Of a DNA stretch of 64,000 bases, positions 25,202 through 33,366 are shown piece after piece. The notes under the pieces are model-generated. The model did no database searches and was not told the origin of the DNA. It saw only the letters and a program-made list of their open reading frames with translations. Where the stretch lies: contig NZ_MASU01000009.1 of assembly GCF_003202235.1 (NCBI RefSeq), positions 64,501 to 128,500 of the forward strand. The letters are read 5' to 3'. Numbering within the stretch: the first letter of the stretch is position 1; each line of letters begins with the position of its first letter. Source of the stretch: Prauserella flavalba (GTDB taxonomy: Bacteria > Actinomycetota > Actinomycetes > Mycobacteriales > Pseudonocardiaceae). Position numbers and translations under genes: made by a program.

Positions 25202-26839
25202 ATGGAGCGGGACAACGTCGGAGCGACGCTCGACGAACTGGTGGAGTGGGCGGACAGGGCACTGCGGGAGCCTCCCGTCGACACCGGCCACGCGGAGCTG
25301 GCGCTGCAGCTGCTCTCCGACGAGCTGGGCGTCCGCGACCTCGGCCAGCTGAGGACCGGCGACCTCGCCGAGCTGCTGCTCGGCGTGTACCCGGAGGCCG
25401 TCGAGCCCGGCCACGAGGAGGACGCCGTGGTCGCGCTGCACCACCTGATCACGTTCGGCGCCGAGACCGGCCGACTCGACGCCGGCCACGCCGCCGCGCT
25501 GCGACAGGAGCTCGACGACATCGAGCCGGAGCTCGGCGGAGCGCCGGAGGTGGACCTCAAGGAGGCGTACGGCCTGCCCGACCGCATCGGCCCGCTGCGC
25601 CTGCCCGCCGAGCCGGAGCTGGCCGCGGCGGCGCGGAAGGTGGCGGTGATCGAGCGCGCCCGGCGGCTCGCGCTGTGGTGCGGCGAGGGGCGCGCGGTCT
25701 TCGAGACCGTGGGACTCGGCGACGAGGACCGCGCCGCCGCCGCGAGCGAGCTGGGTGAGTCCGAAGAGGACATCGTCCAGCTGTACCTGCTGGCCGAGGA
25801 CGTCGACTTCATCGTCCCCGGCGAGGAGGGCACGCAGCTCGGCGAGGCCGCCGACGTCTGGCCGGACGGCGGCGACGAGGACGTGCTGGACATCTGGGGC
25901 CGGGCACTGGCCGCCGTGCTCGCGTGGAGCCTCCTGACCGACGCCGACCGCGCGGGTGAGGGCGAGCTCGACTTCGAGGGCGCCGGCGCGTGGTTCATGC
26001 CGCTCTTCCTCGCCCGCTACCGCGGTCTGCCGGTGCCCGCGATCAGCGAGATGATCTTCGACCTCGCCACGCCGGAGCTGGTCGCCGACGACGCCCGCGC
26101 GCGCTGGGACGCCTGGACGGCCGAGCACGGCGACCCTGCGGAGGTCCTGCTCGGCAGGCTCACCGAGCTCGGCGCCGTGGACATCTCCGACGGCGTCACG
26201 CGCGCCACGCCGCTGGCGGTGTGGGCCATGCGCGACGAGCTGCTCGACTCGGGTGTCGAGGTGCCCCTGCTGCCACCTGCCGACGAGCTGTCGGCGGCAG
26301 ACCTGCTCGAACTCGCTCTGTCCGGGATGGACGGTGAGCTGGAGGTCGAGGCGGAGGCGTGGCTCGCGCGGCGCTCCGGCGACGCCGCGGCCGCGGAGCT
26401 GCTCGCGGCCGCCGCCGAGGGCGGCGCGGCCGAGCGGACGGTCGCGGCCGCGCTCATCCGGGAGCGGATCGGTGTCGAGGCCGAGACGCAGCTGCGCAAG
26501 GCGCTGGACGTGCCCATGCTCCGGCCGCACGCCAAGGCGTCGCTGGAGCTGCTGCTCGGCCCGCACCCGGACTTCGCGGCGACCGAGGAGGACGGCGCCC
26601 GGCTGCTCGTCGACGAGATCGCCGGCAGTGTGCACGGCGTCGCCGAGGAGGATGTGCCCACCCTGCTCGGCGCGACCGTGCCCGCCGGGTACGCGACGCT
26701 GTTCGAGACGGTGTGGCGGCTCGACCACCCCGACACGCACCGGGTGCTCACGCTGATCGGCGAGCACCACCCGGACAAGGCCACCGCGAAACAGGCCCGG
26801 AGGGCCGCCCACAAGGCCGCAGGCCGAACCCACTCCTGA
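25202..26839 (+). CDS. Acidic helical hypothetical protein (545 aa)
   Basis: A strongly acidic, almost entirely helical 545-residue protein (MERDNVGATLDELVEWADRA; ending KATAKQARRAAHKAAGRTHS). It has no signal peptide, membrane span or recognised catalytic motif. The C-terminal 200 residues (SAADLLELALSGMDGELEVE; ERTVAAALIRERIGVEAETQ) look like alpha-helical solenoid repeats, and the basic tail contrasts with the acidic body. I do not recognise a family. It is a single gene with its own leaderless promoter, followed by nested palindrome copy 3. Confidence 0.75.
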   Translation: MERDNVGATLDELVEWADRALREPPVDTGHAELALQLLSDELGVRDLGQLRTGDLAELLLGVYPEAVEPGHEEDAVVALHHLITFGAETGRLDAGHAAALRQELDDIEPELGGAPEVDLKEAYGLPDRIGPLRLPAEPELAAAARKVAVIERARRLALWCGEGRAVFETVGLGDEDRAAAASELGESEEDIVQLYLLAEDVDFIVPGEEGTQLGEAADVWPDGGDEDVLDIWGRALAAVLAWSLLTDADRAGEGELDFEGAGAWFMPLFLARYRGLPVPAISEMIFDLATPELVADDARARWDAWTAEHGDPAEVLLGRLTELGAVDISDGVTRATPLAVWAMRDELLDSGVEVPLLPPADELSAADLLELALSGMDGELEVEAEAWLARRSGDAAAAELLAAAAEGGAAERTVAAALIRERIGVEAETQLRKALDVPMLRPHAKASLELLLGPHPDFAATEEDGARLLVDEIAGSVHGVAEEDVPTLLGATVPAGYATLFETVWRLDHPDTHRVLTLIGEHHPDKATAKQARRAAHKAAGRTHS

Positions 26840-26870
26840 CCCCTACCCACCTCACCCTGCGCACCCAGCC

Positions 26871-26923
26871 GCAGTGAAGGCCACCTTCACTGCGTTGAAC
26901 GCAGTGAAGGTGGCCTTCACTGC
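26871..26923. repeat. Nested palindromic intergenic repeat, copy 3
   Basis: A perfect 26 + 1 + 26 base palindrome with the inner CAGTGAAGG / CCTTCACTG hairpins; the loop base is G where copies 2 and 5 have C. It lies between the 3' ends of the 545-aa gene and livF, 31 bases past the former's stop. A short tandem duplication of GGGAGGGGCGCTGTG follows near 26938-26967. Confidence 0.9.
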
Positions 26924-26968
26924 AGTCGCCCTCACTGCGGGAGGGGCGCTGTGGGAGGGGCGCTGTGG

Positions 26969-27682
26969 TCAGGCGACGCCGAGGTAGGCTTCCTTGATCG
27001 ACTCGTCGGCGAGCAGTTCCTTGCCCGTGCCCGACTTGACGATCGAACCGGTCTCCAGCACGTAGGCGCGGTGCGCCCGCGACAGCGCCTGCTGTGCGTT
27101 CTGCTCCACGAGCAGCACCGTGGTGCCCTCCTTGTTGATCTCCGTGATGATGCGGAAGATCTGCTGGATGAACTGCGGCGCGAGGCCCATCGAGGGCTCG
27201 TCGAGCAGCAGCAGCTTCGGCTTCGACATCAGCGCCCGCCCGATGGCGAGCATCTGCTGCTCGCCGCCGGAGAGCGTGCCGCCCGCCTGGGTGCGCCGCT
27301 CCGCGAGCCGGGGGAACAGCTCGAAGACGTGGTCCATCTCCGCGGCCAGGTTCTTGCGGTCCTTGCGCGCGTAGGCGCCCATGTCGAGGTTCTCGTACAC
27401 GGTCATGCCGGGGAAGATCCCCCGGCCCTCCGGTGCCTGCGAGATCCCGCGCACCACCCGGAGGTCGGCGCGCAGCCGCGTGATGTCCTCGCCCGCGAAC
27501 GTGATCGTGCCCGCGGAGACGGGCCGGATCCCGGAGATCGCGCGCATCGTGGTGGACTTGCCGGCCCCGTTGGCGCCGATGAGGGTGACGATCTCGCCCT
27601 CGTTGACGGTGATGGTCAGCTCCGAGACCGCCTTGATCCGTCCATAGTGGACGGAAACGCCGGAAAGCTCAAGCAAGGTCAT
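26969..27682 (-). CDS. livF: Branched-chain amino-acid ABC transporter ATPase LivF
   Basis: A 237-residue ATPase with Walker A GANGAGKST, signature TLSGGEQQM, Walker B LLLLDEPSMGLAP and switch VLLVEQNAQQAL. The family-specific QAPEGRGIFPGMTVYENLDM marks it as LivF. Together with LivG it energises uptake of branched-chain amino acids or related compounds. Its start overlaps the livG end by 14 bases; it is the last gene of the operon. Confidence 0.95.
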   Translation of the reverse strand: MTLLELSGVSVHYGRIKAVSELTITVNEGEIVTLIGANGAGKSTTMRAISGIRPVSAGTITFAGEDITRLRADLRVVRGISQAPEGRGIFPGMTVYENLDMGAYARKDRKNLAAEMDHVFELFPRLAERRTQAGGTLSGGEQQMLAIGRALMSKPKLLLLDEPSMGLAPQFIQQIFRIITEINKEGTTVLLVEQNAQQALSRAHRAYVLETGSIVKSGTGKELLADESIKEAYLGVA

Positions 27683-28598
27683 CGTCGGGAACTCCCAGGT
27701 AGGCGGCGATCACGGCGGGGTTCTCCCTGATCTCGGCGGGCACACCCTCGGCGATCTTCTTGCCGAACTCCAGCACCACGATCCGGTCGGTCACGCCCAT
27801 CACGAGCTTCATGTCGTGCTCGATGAGCAGCACCGTGTACCCGTCGTCGCGGATCTTGCGGATCAGCCCCATCAGCTCTTCCTTCTCGATGGGGTTGAAC
27901 CCGGCCGCGGGCTCGTCGAGGCACAGCAGCTTGGGCTCGGTCGCGAGCGCGCGGGCGATCTCCAGCCGCCGCTGGTAGCCGTACGGCAGGTTCTTCGCCT
28001 TGTCCGCGGCCCGGTCGACGATGCCGACGAAGTCGAGCAGCGCCATCGCCCGCTCGATCGCCGCCTTCTCCTCCCGGAAGTGCCTCGGCGAGCGCACGAG
28101 CGCGCCCATGACGCTCGTCTTGTGCCGCGCGTCGGTGCCGACGACCACGTTCTCCAGCGCCGTCATCTCGCCGAAGAGGCGGATGTTCTGGAACGTCCTG
28201 GCGATGCCGCGCCGGGTGATGTTGTGCCTGGCGAGCTTGCCGAGGGGTTTGCCCTCCAGCAGCACCCGGCCGGACGTCGGCCGGTAGACGCCGGTCATGG
28301 CGTTGAAGCAGGTGGTCTTGCCCGCGCCGTTCGGGCCGATGAGGCCGAGGATCTCGCCGCGGCGGATGCCGAACGACACCGAGTCCAGCGCCGTCAGGCC
28401 GCCGAAGCGCATGGTCAGCTCGTCGATCTCGAGCAGCGTCTGACCGACGTCGACGGCCATCTCCCGGTCGGAGGCGACGACCTCCGCGACCTCCGCCTCG
28501 TGCTCGGCGAGCTCCGCCTCGGTCATCTGCTGCAGCTCGGCGACGAGACCGCCCTCGGCCTTCACCTCGGGGCCGTTGCCGTTCTCCGGCTGGGTCAT
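27669..28598 (-). CDS. livG: Branched-chain amino-acid ABC transporter ATPase LivG
   Basis: A 309-residue ATPase with Walker A GPNGAGKTT, the LivG insert RTFQNIRLFGEMTALENVVV, signature LPYGYQRRLEIARAL, Walker B LLCLDEPAAGFNP and the C-terminal ENPAVIAAYLG. It carries an unusual N-terminal acidic extension of about 55 residues (EVKAEGGLVAELQQMTEAEL, then EHEAEVAEVVASDREMAVDV) before the first NBD strand LLEIDELTMRFGG. The ATG shares its A with the livM stop (TGATG). No internal start with a ribosome site was evident, so the extension is probably translated. Confidence 0.94.
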   Translation of the reverse strand: MTQPENGNGPEVKAEGGLVAELQQMTEAELAEHEAEVAEVVASDREMAVDVGQTLLEIDELTMRFGGLTALDSVSFGIRRGEILGLIGPNGAGKTTCFNAMTGVYRPTSGRVLLEGKPLGKLARHNITRRGIARTFQNIRLFGEMTALENVVVGTDARHKTSVMGALVRSPRHFREEKAAIERAMALLDFVGIVDRAADKAKNLPYGYQRRLEIARALATEPKLLCLDEPAAGFNPIEKEELMGLIRKIRDDGYTVLLIEHDMKLVMGVTDRIVVLEFGKKIAEGVPAEIRENPAVIAAYLGVPDDDLA

Positions 28599-29734
28599 CA
28601 CACGCCCCCGTTCCGGTCCGTCGAGACCGACGCGTCGTGACTGATCTGCTCGCCCCGGCCCAGCAGGCGCTGGTACGCCTGTCTTCCGTAGGTGAGCAAC
28701 CGCTGCCGCGCGCCGAGCAGGCCCTGCGGGCGGAAGATCATCAGCACGATCAGCGCGAGGCCGAAGATCAGGTACCGGTATTCGGCGATGCCGAGGAACC
28801 GCGCCGGGATGTAGGCCACGATGATCGCGCCGAGTATCACGCCGACCTTGTTGCCCGAGCCGCCGAGGATCACCGCGGCCAGGAACAGCATCGACGTCAC
28901 GACGTCGAACTTCTGGTTGTTCACGAACGCCAGCTGGCCCGCGTACAGCGCGCCGGAGAGGCCACCGATCGCGGCGCCGATCACGAACGCCCAGATCTTG
29001 AACTTGAAGGTGTTGACGCCCATGATCGCGGCGGCGTCCTCGTCGTCGCGGATCGCCACCCAGGAGCGGCCGACGCGGCTGCGTTCGAGGTTCCCGACGA
29101 GCACCAGGATCAGGATGATGATCGTGACCGTGAGCCAGTACCACGGCGTGCCATCGGTGTTGTTGAAGATGGGTGTGCCGTCGGCGTGCGTGCCGGGCGG
29201 GTGGCCGACCTGCTGGAAGCCCTGGTTGCCGCGCAACGGCTCCAGGTTGTCGGCCAAGAGCCGCACGATCTCGCCGAAGCCGAGGGTGACGATGGCGAGG
29301 TAGTCGCCGCGCAGCCGCAGTGTCGGCGAGCCCAGGATGACGCCGAACACCATCGTGATCGCCATCGCGATGGGCAGCACGGCGAGGAACGGCAGCTTGG
29401 TGAGTGCGGAGTCCGGGCTCGTGAACAGCGCGGCGACGTACGCGCCGATCGCGAAGAAGCCCACGTAGCCGAGATCGAGCAGACCCGCCTGTCCCACCAC
29501 GACGTTCAGTCCGATGGCGATCAGCGCGTACCGCGCCACCTCGAACATCGCGATCGGGAAGTCGTAGCCGGGTTCGGTGGTGATGATCGGCGGGTTCAGC
29601 TCCGGCAGCGCGTAGATGAACACCACCAGCGGGATCAGGATCGCCCACTGCTGGAACCGGTTGAGGTTGTTCCACCACTCGCCGAGCGAACGGCGGCCGG
29701 TGGTGGTCGTCGTCTTCGTCGTCGTGGTGGTCAT
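28598..29734 (-). CDS. livM: Branched-chain amino-acid ABC transporter permease LivM
   Basis: A 378-residue permease with about nine spans and the LivM signatures NVVVGQAGLLDLGYVGFFAI and LRLRGDYLAIVTLGFGEIVR, plus the coupling region SWVAIRDDEDAAAIMGVNTF. The first 12 residues are nearly all Thr (MTTTTTKTTTTTG), a low-complexity cytoplasmic tip. It overlaps livH by four bases. Confidence 0.95.
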   Translation of the reverse strand: MTTTTTKTTTTTGRRSLGEWWNNLNRFQQWAILIPLVVFIYALPELNPPIITTEPGYDFPIAMFEVARYALIAIGLNVVVGQAGLLDLGYVGFFAIGAYVAALFTSPDSALTKLPFLAVLPIAMAITMVFGVILGSPTLRLRGDYLAIVTLGFGEIVRLLADNLEPLRGNQGFQQVGHPPGTHADGTPIFNNTDGTPWYWLTVTIIILILVLVGNLERSRVGRSWVAIRDDEDAAAIMGVNTFKFKIWAFVIGAAIGGLSGALYAGQLAFVNNQKFDVVTSMLFLAAVILGGSGNKVGVILGAIIVAYIPARFLGIAEYRYLIFGLALIVLMIFRPQGLLGARQRLLTYGRQAYQRLLGRGEQISHDASVSTDRNGGV

Positions 29735-30759
29735 ACCCGCGCCTTTCCGAGTGACTCGCCGAGGATGCCGGTCGGGCGGAACATCAGGATCAGCACGAGC
29801 AGCACGAAGGCGACGACGTCACGCCATTCACCGCCGAAGAGCGACTGCCCGTAGTTCTCCATCAGCCCGAGCAGCAGCCCGCCGAGCAACGCGCCGCGCA
29901 GGTTGCCGATGCCGCCGAGCACGGCGGCCGTGAACGCCTTGATCCCGAGCAGGAACCCGCCCTGGTACGCGGCGCCCTGAGGGATCTTCATCATGTAGAA
30001 CAGCGCCGCGGCGCCGGCGAGCAGGCCACCGATGAGGAACGTCATCATGATGACGCGTTCCTTGTTGACGCCCATGAGGGTCGCCGTGTCGGGGTCCTGT
30101 GCGACGGCGCGGATGCCGCGGCCGAAGCGGGTCCGGTTGACGAACGTGTCGGCGACCAGCCAGAGCAGGATCGACGCGAGCACGATGACGATCGTGATGT
30201 TGGTGACGCTGGCGCCGAAGATCTCGAAGACCGGTTCGGGGCGCAGCAACCGGATGGCCTGCTCGGGGTTGCCGCCGCGCCAGATGAAGATCAGCTGCTG
30301 CAGGACGAACGAGGCGCCGATCGCGGTGATCAGGAAGACCAGCCGGGGGGCGCCGCGGTTGCGCAACGGGCGGTAGGCCACGCGTTCGAGCACCACGGCC
30401 GTCGCACCGGACACGAGCACCGCGGCGAGCAGCGCCAGCAGCAGGAAGCCGACCAGCTCGAAGATCGCGAGCTCGGCGGTGGGACCGGGCCGGAAACCGA
30501 GGGCGTAGAAGGTGAACCACGTCGCGTAGGCGCCGTAGATGAACACCTCGGAGTGGGCGAAGTTGATGAGCTTGAGCACGCCGTAGACGAGCGTGTAGCC
30601 GAGCGCGACGAGCGCGTAGATGCTGCCCTGCGCGAGCCCGTCGACCGTGTTGCTCCAGAACTGGTCGACCAGTCCCTCGACGTCGAAGCTGATCAGGCTG
30701 TCACTCTGCGCAAGGTACAGCGAGGACAGGTGGTGATGAATGGACAAGGCGTTCTCCAC
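29731..30759 (-). CDS. livH: Branched-chain amino-acid ABC transporter permease LivH
   Basis: A 342-residue permease with eight or so spans and LivH motifs LVALGYTLVYGVLKLINFAH, TRFGRGIRAVAQDPDTATLM and GIKAFTAAVLGGIGNLRGAL. GTG 30759 gives an N-terminal 35-residue cytoplasmic segment (VENALSIHHHLSSLYLAQSD) somewhat longer than usual. The GTG at 30759 lies next to a strong intergenic hairpin downstream of livK. Confidence 0.94.
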   Translation of the reverse strand: MENALSIHHHLSSLYLAQSDSLISFDVEGLVDQFWSNTVDGLAQGSIYALVALGYTLVYGVLKLINFAHSEVFIYGAYATWFTFYALGFRPGPTAELAIFELVGFLLLALLAAVLVSGATAVVLERVAYRPLRNRGAPRLVFLITAIGASFVLQQLIFIWRGGNPEQAIRLLRPEPVFEIFGASVTNITIVIVLASILLWLVADTFVNRTRFGRGIRAVAQDPDTATLMGVNKERVIMMTFLIGGLLAGAAALFYMMKIPQGAAYQGGFLLGIKAFTAAVLGGIGNLRGALLGGLLLGLMENYGQSLFGGEWRDVVAFVLLVLILMFRPTGILGESLGKARV

Positions 30760-30766
30760 GTGGGGG

Positions 30767-30810
30767 CCGGGGCGCGCGCCGGCGGGATCGGCCGCCGGGC
30801 GCGCGCCCCG
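30767..30810 (-). terminator. GC-rich hairpin between livK and livH
   Basis: GGGGCGCGCGCC and GGCGG pair with CCGCC and GGCGCGCGCCCC across about 30768-30810, with one bulged base and a short GATCGG loop. No T-run follows. In solute-binding-protein operons such a hairpin often stabilises the upstream mRNA or partly terminates, keeping the binding protein more abundant than the permeases. That role is inferred from position. Confidence 0.55.
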
Positions 30811-30834
30811 ACAAGGAAGTGCGTGAGCCGGAGA

Positions 30835-32058
30835 TCAGCCCTGCGGCTTGATCTCGGTGTTGCGGACGATCTGACCGTTCTCGACCTTGTAGGTCCAGAC
30901 GGTGCTCTCTGCCAGCTCGCCCTTCTCGTTCCACTTGAAGCTCTTGGTCAGGCCCTGTCCCTCGTAGTTCTTGACGAACTCGAGCATGCCCGCACGGTCC
31001 TTGACGCCCGAGTCGATGCCCTTGAGCAGGATCGTCGCGAGGTCGTAGCCCTCGGGCGAGTACGTGCCGGGCGCCTTGCCGCCGGACTGCTTCTCGTAGC
31101 CCTCGTTGAACTCGGTGAACTGGTCGGCGGGAACGCACGGGCACGTGAAGTACACGCCCTCGGCGGCATCACCGGCGCCCTTGACGAACTCGTCGTCCTT
31201 CACACCGTCGGGGCCGACGAACTGCGCCTCGACACCGGCGTCGAACAGCTGCTGCGCGAACGGCGCGGCCTCCTGGTAGTAGCCGGAGAAGAAGATCGCG
31301 TCCGGGTTCTCACCCTTGATGCTGTTGACCACGGCCGAGAAGTCGGTCTGCTTGGTCTTGACCTCTTCCTGGCAGCTCGCCTTGTCGCCGAGGCCCTCGG
31401 TGATCGAGTTGGCGAGGCCGATGCCGTACTCCGAGTCGTCACGGACGACGCAGACGGTCTGCGCACCCAGTTCCTCGGTGATGAACTGCGCGGCGGCGGG
31501 GCCCTGCGTGTTGTCGTTGCCCAGACCGCGGAAGAAGGTCTTCCAGCCGTTCTCGCTCAGCGCGGGGTTGGTGGCCGACGGCGTGAGCTGCACCAGGCCG
31601 GCGTCGTCGAAGATGTTGCCCGCGGCCTTCGACTCACCGGAGAAGGGCAGGCCGACGACGCCGATGATGTCCTGCGTGTTCACGATCTGGGTGACGATGC
31701 CGGGGGCCCGGTCGGGCGTGCCCTCGGTCTCGAACTCCTGCAGTTCGACCTGGCAGTTCGGGTTGTTCGAGTTGTGCCGCTCGATGGCGACCTTCACGCC
31801 GTTGAGGATGTTCTGCCCCAGCGCGGCGTTGGCGCCGTTGATGGTGCCCGCGTAGGCCAGCTTCGTGCCGGCGTCGCACTGGGCGTTGCCGTCGCCTGCG
31901 GGGTCGGCGGCGTTGGCTGCTTGGGCCGGCGCGCTGGCCTGAGGCTGCGAACCCTGGTCGTCGCCGCCCCCGTCCTCGGTGCGCGCGGCGCACGCGCCGA
32001 GAACCAGCGACGCCGTGGCCGCCAGCAGCACAACCCGCCCAAACCGTGCTCTTGACAC
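30835..32058 (-). CDS. Branched-chain amino-acid type substrate-binding lipoprotein (LivK-like)
   Basis: A 407-residue type I periplasmic-binding protein that delivers substrate to LivHM. The lipoprotein signal is MSRARFGRVVLLAATASLVL with lipobox LGAC (Cys 23), then a Gln/Asp/Gly-rich linker. The ligand-binding core starts AYAGTINGANAALGQNILNG and contains GVVGLPFSGESKAAGNIF and LTPSATNPALSENGWKTFFR. The start GTG follows GGAGGAAAT. As the first gene of livKHMGF it is followed by a hairpin that may limit downstream expression. Confidence 0.94.
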   Translation of the reverse strand: MSRARFGRVVLLAATASLVLGACAARTEDGGGDDQGSQPQASAPAQAANAADPAGDGNAQCDAGTKLAYAGTINGANAALGQNILNGVKVAIERHNSNNPNCQVELQEFETEGTPDRAPGIVTQIVNTQDIIGVVGLPFSGESKAAGNIFDDAGLVQLTPSATNPALSENGWKTFFRGLGNDNTQGPAAAQFITEELGAQTVCVVRDDSEYGIGLANSITEGLGDKASCQEEVKTKQTDFSAVVNSIKGENPDAIFFSGYYQEAAPFAQQLFDAGVEAQFVGPDGVKDDEFVKGAGDAAEGVYFTCPCVPADQFTEFNEGYEKQSGGKAPGTYSPEGYDLATILLKGIDSGVKDRAGMLEFVKNYEGQGLTKSFKWNEKGELAESTVWTYKVENGQIVRNTEIKPQG

Positions 32059-32409
32059 ATTTCCTCCCGATGTCCTTCAAAGACGCAGGAACCGCGACCC
32101 CACCCCGAAAGGTCTCGACCTGACTGGGCGATGAAGTTAGCCGTGCAGGTGGTGATTGCACAGCAACCGTCAGCCGTTGTATCCACATCGTGACGGTTTC
32201 AGGGACGGTTAACCGGCAGTTCACGCCCGATCGAAGCAACGCAACAATCAGGTCTGAACCATCGGTCGTCGACGAGCACCGTGCGATGCGCTCTCCCCAG
32301 CCCCTGCCACCACGTCCCGTTGCGGAGTGAGAGGAACCGTACAGCACGCGAACCAGCCGAAAGTCGCACTCGGCGCCCCGTCCGCCGGGCACGACCAGCG
32401 CTGTTCACG
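32059..32409 (-). promoter_or_regulatory. livK upstream region with AACCGTC repeats
   Basis: No gene is visible in these 351 bases. On the reverse strand a TAACTT box at 32139-32134 is a candidate -10 for livK, leaving an untranslated leader of about 70 bases. Just upstream are two direct AACCGTC units (32210-32204 and 32198-32192) and one inverted unit (32165-32171), in a comparatively A/T-rich stretch. Their clustering suggests an operator. No -35 of good quality was found. Confidence 0.4.
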
Positions 32410-32457
32410 CAACAACGCCCGCCTCTGTGATCTACATCACAGAAGCGGGCGTTGTTG
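32410..32457 (-). terminator. pdtaR terminator
   Basis: Two 21-base arms (32410-32430 and 32437-32457, beginning CAACAACGCCCGC) match at 20 of 21 positions around a 6-base loop. The hairpin begins 18 bases past the pdtaR stop on the reverse strand. It lacks a T-run but is by far the strongest hairpin in the interval. Confidence 0.65.
32426..32441. promoter_or_regulatory. Perfect CRP/GlxR-type site inside the terminator hairpin
   Basis: TGTGATCTACATCACA matches the CRP consensus TGTGA-N6-TCACA and the actinobacterial GlxR consensus TGTGANNTANNTCACA at every fixed base. It forms the top of the pdtaR terminator stem-loop and lies about 370 bases upstream of the livK start, which is far for direct activation. 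The match is seen in the sequence; binding is inferred. Confidence 0.5.
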
Positions 32458-32475
32458 TCGTTCCGGGCGGGCCCG

Positions 32476-33096
32476 TTACTTGGCGATGTTGTCGACGATG
32501 GCCTGCGCGACGGCCTTCATCGTGGTCCTGCGGTCCATCGCGGTGCGCTGGATCCAGCGGAAGGCGTCGGGCTCGGTGAGGCCCTGCTGGCTCATGAGCA
32601 GGCCCTTCGCGCGGTCGATCAGCTTGCGCGTCTCGAGCCGCTCGTTGAGCCCGGCGACCTCGGACTCGAGCGCCTGCAGCTCGGCGAACCGGCTGACGGC
32701 GAGCTCGATGGCGGGCACGAGGTCACGCTTCGCGAAGGGCTTCACCAGGTAGGCCATCGTGCCCGCCTCGCGGGCACGTTCGACCAGGTCACGCTGGCTG
32801 AACGCGGTGAGGATGACGACGGGCGCGACCCGGTCACCGGTGATCTTGGCGGCTGCCTCGATGCCGTCGAGCTTGGGCATCTTGACGTCGAGGATCACGA
32901 GATCGGGCTTGAGATCGGCGGCGAGTTTGATAGCTTCTTCCCCGTCGCCGGCCTCGCCGACCACCTCGTAGCCTTCCTCGCGCAACATTTCGACGAGGTC
33001 AAGCCGGATCAGTGCCTCGTCCTCCGCGACGAGCACACGACGCTGCGGTGCGGTGACAACACCGTTGGCCTCGGCCTCGGTAGCCGCTTCGGTCAC
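32476..33096 (-). CDS. pdtaR: ANTAR-type response regulator PdtaR
   Basis: A 206-residue regulator. The receiver (about 20-135) has VLVAEDEALIRLDLVEMLRE, phospho-acceptor D70 in LVILDVKMPKLDG and the Lys of YLVKPFAKRDL. The C-terminal ANTAR domain (about 140-200, LETRKLIDRAKGLLMSQQGL) binds paired-hairpin RNA to prevent termination. It matches mycobacterial PdtaR (Rv1626), which is phosphorylated by the separately encoded kinase PdtaS. The GTG start follows AGGAGGACC. Conserved proximity to polA and rpsA supports the assignment. Confidence 0.94.
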   Translation of the reverse strand: MTEAATEAEANGVVTAPQRRVLVAEDEALIRLDLVEMLREEGYEVVGEAGDGEEAIKLAADLKPDLVILDVKMPKLDGIEAAAKITGDRVAPVVILTAFSQRDLVERAREAGTMAYLVKPFAKRDLVPAIELAVSRFAELQALESEVAGLNERLETRKLIDRAKGLLMSQQGLTEPDAFRWIQRTAMDRRTTMKAVAQAIVDNIAK

Positions 33097-33276
33097 CGGG
33101 GTCCTCCTGGGCGATCGACGGGATGTGAATACGTGCGGCGTGCCGCGGCTTCCAGGCTACCGGTGAACGGCGTATCCGGAGAGATGGCGTTCGCCACGTG
33201 CGGTGATCGCCGCGTGGGTACCTCGGACGAAACATTCCCGTGGTAGCCCGAATGCCGGGGACCGGTGGACGGCGAG

Positions 33277-33282
33277 TAAAGT
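33277..33282 (+). promoter_or_regulatory. -10 box of the tRNA gene
   Basis: TAAAGT fits the TANNNT consensus and ends 10 bases before the first tRNA nucleotide, so the transcript would carry almost no 5' leader. No clear -35 is visible. The remaining 33097-33276 shows no gene. Confidence 0.4.
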
Positions 33283-33292
33283 TCGCCCACAC

Positions 33293-33366
33293 GCCCCCGT
33301 AGCCCAATTGGCAGAGGCACACGACTCAAAATCGTGCAAGTGTGAGTTCGAGTCTCACCGGGGGCA
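33293..33366 (+). tRNA. tRNA-Leu (anticodon CAA) with a short variable region
   Basis: The 74-nt cloverleaf folds fully. The acceptor is GCCCCCG / CGGGGGC, the D-stem GCC / GGC with an 11-base loop CAATTGGCAGA, the anticodon stem CACGA / TCGTG with loop CTCAAAA (anticodon CAA), and the T-stem GTGAG / CTCAC with loop TTCGAGT. The discriminator is A, as in Leu tRNAs, and CCA is not encoded. The D-loop spacing is Leu-type. However, the variable region is only CAAGT (5 nt) instead of the long class II arm expected for leucine. The gene is certain; the amino-acid identity rests on anticodon, D-arm and discriminator. Confidence 0.9.

Noticed and set aside
24530-26833. A 767-codon open frame on the - strand opposite the 545-aa hypothetical gene.
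   Set aside because: The + strand frame has a leaderless promoter signal, normal amino-acid composition and ends before a palindrome. The - strand frame runs through the middle of the hydrolase gene in a different frame and is Arg/Gly-rich.
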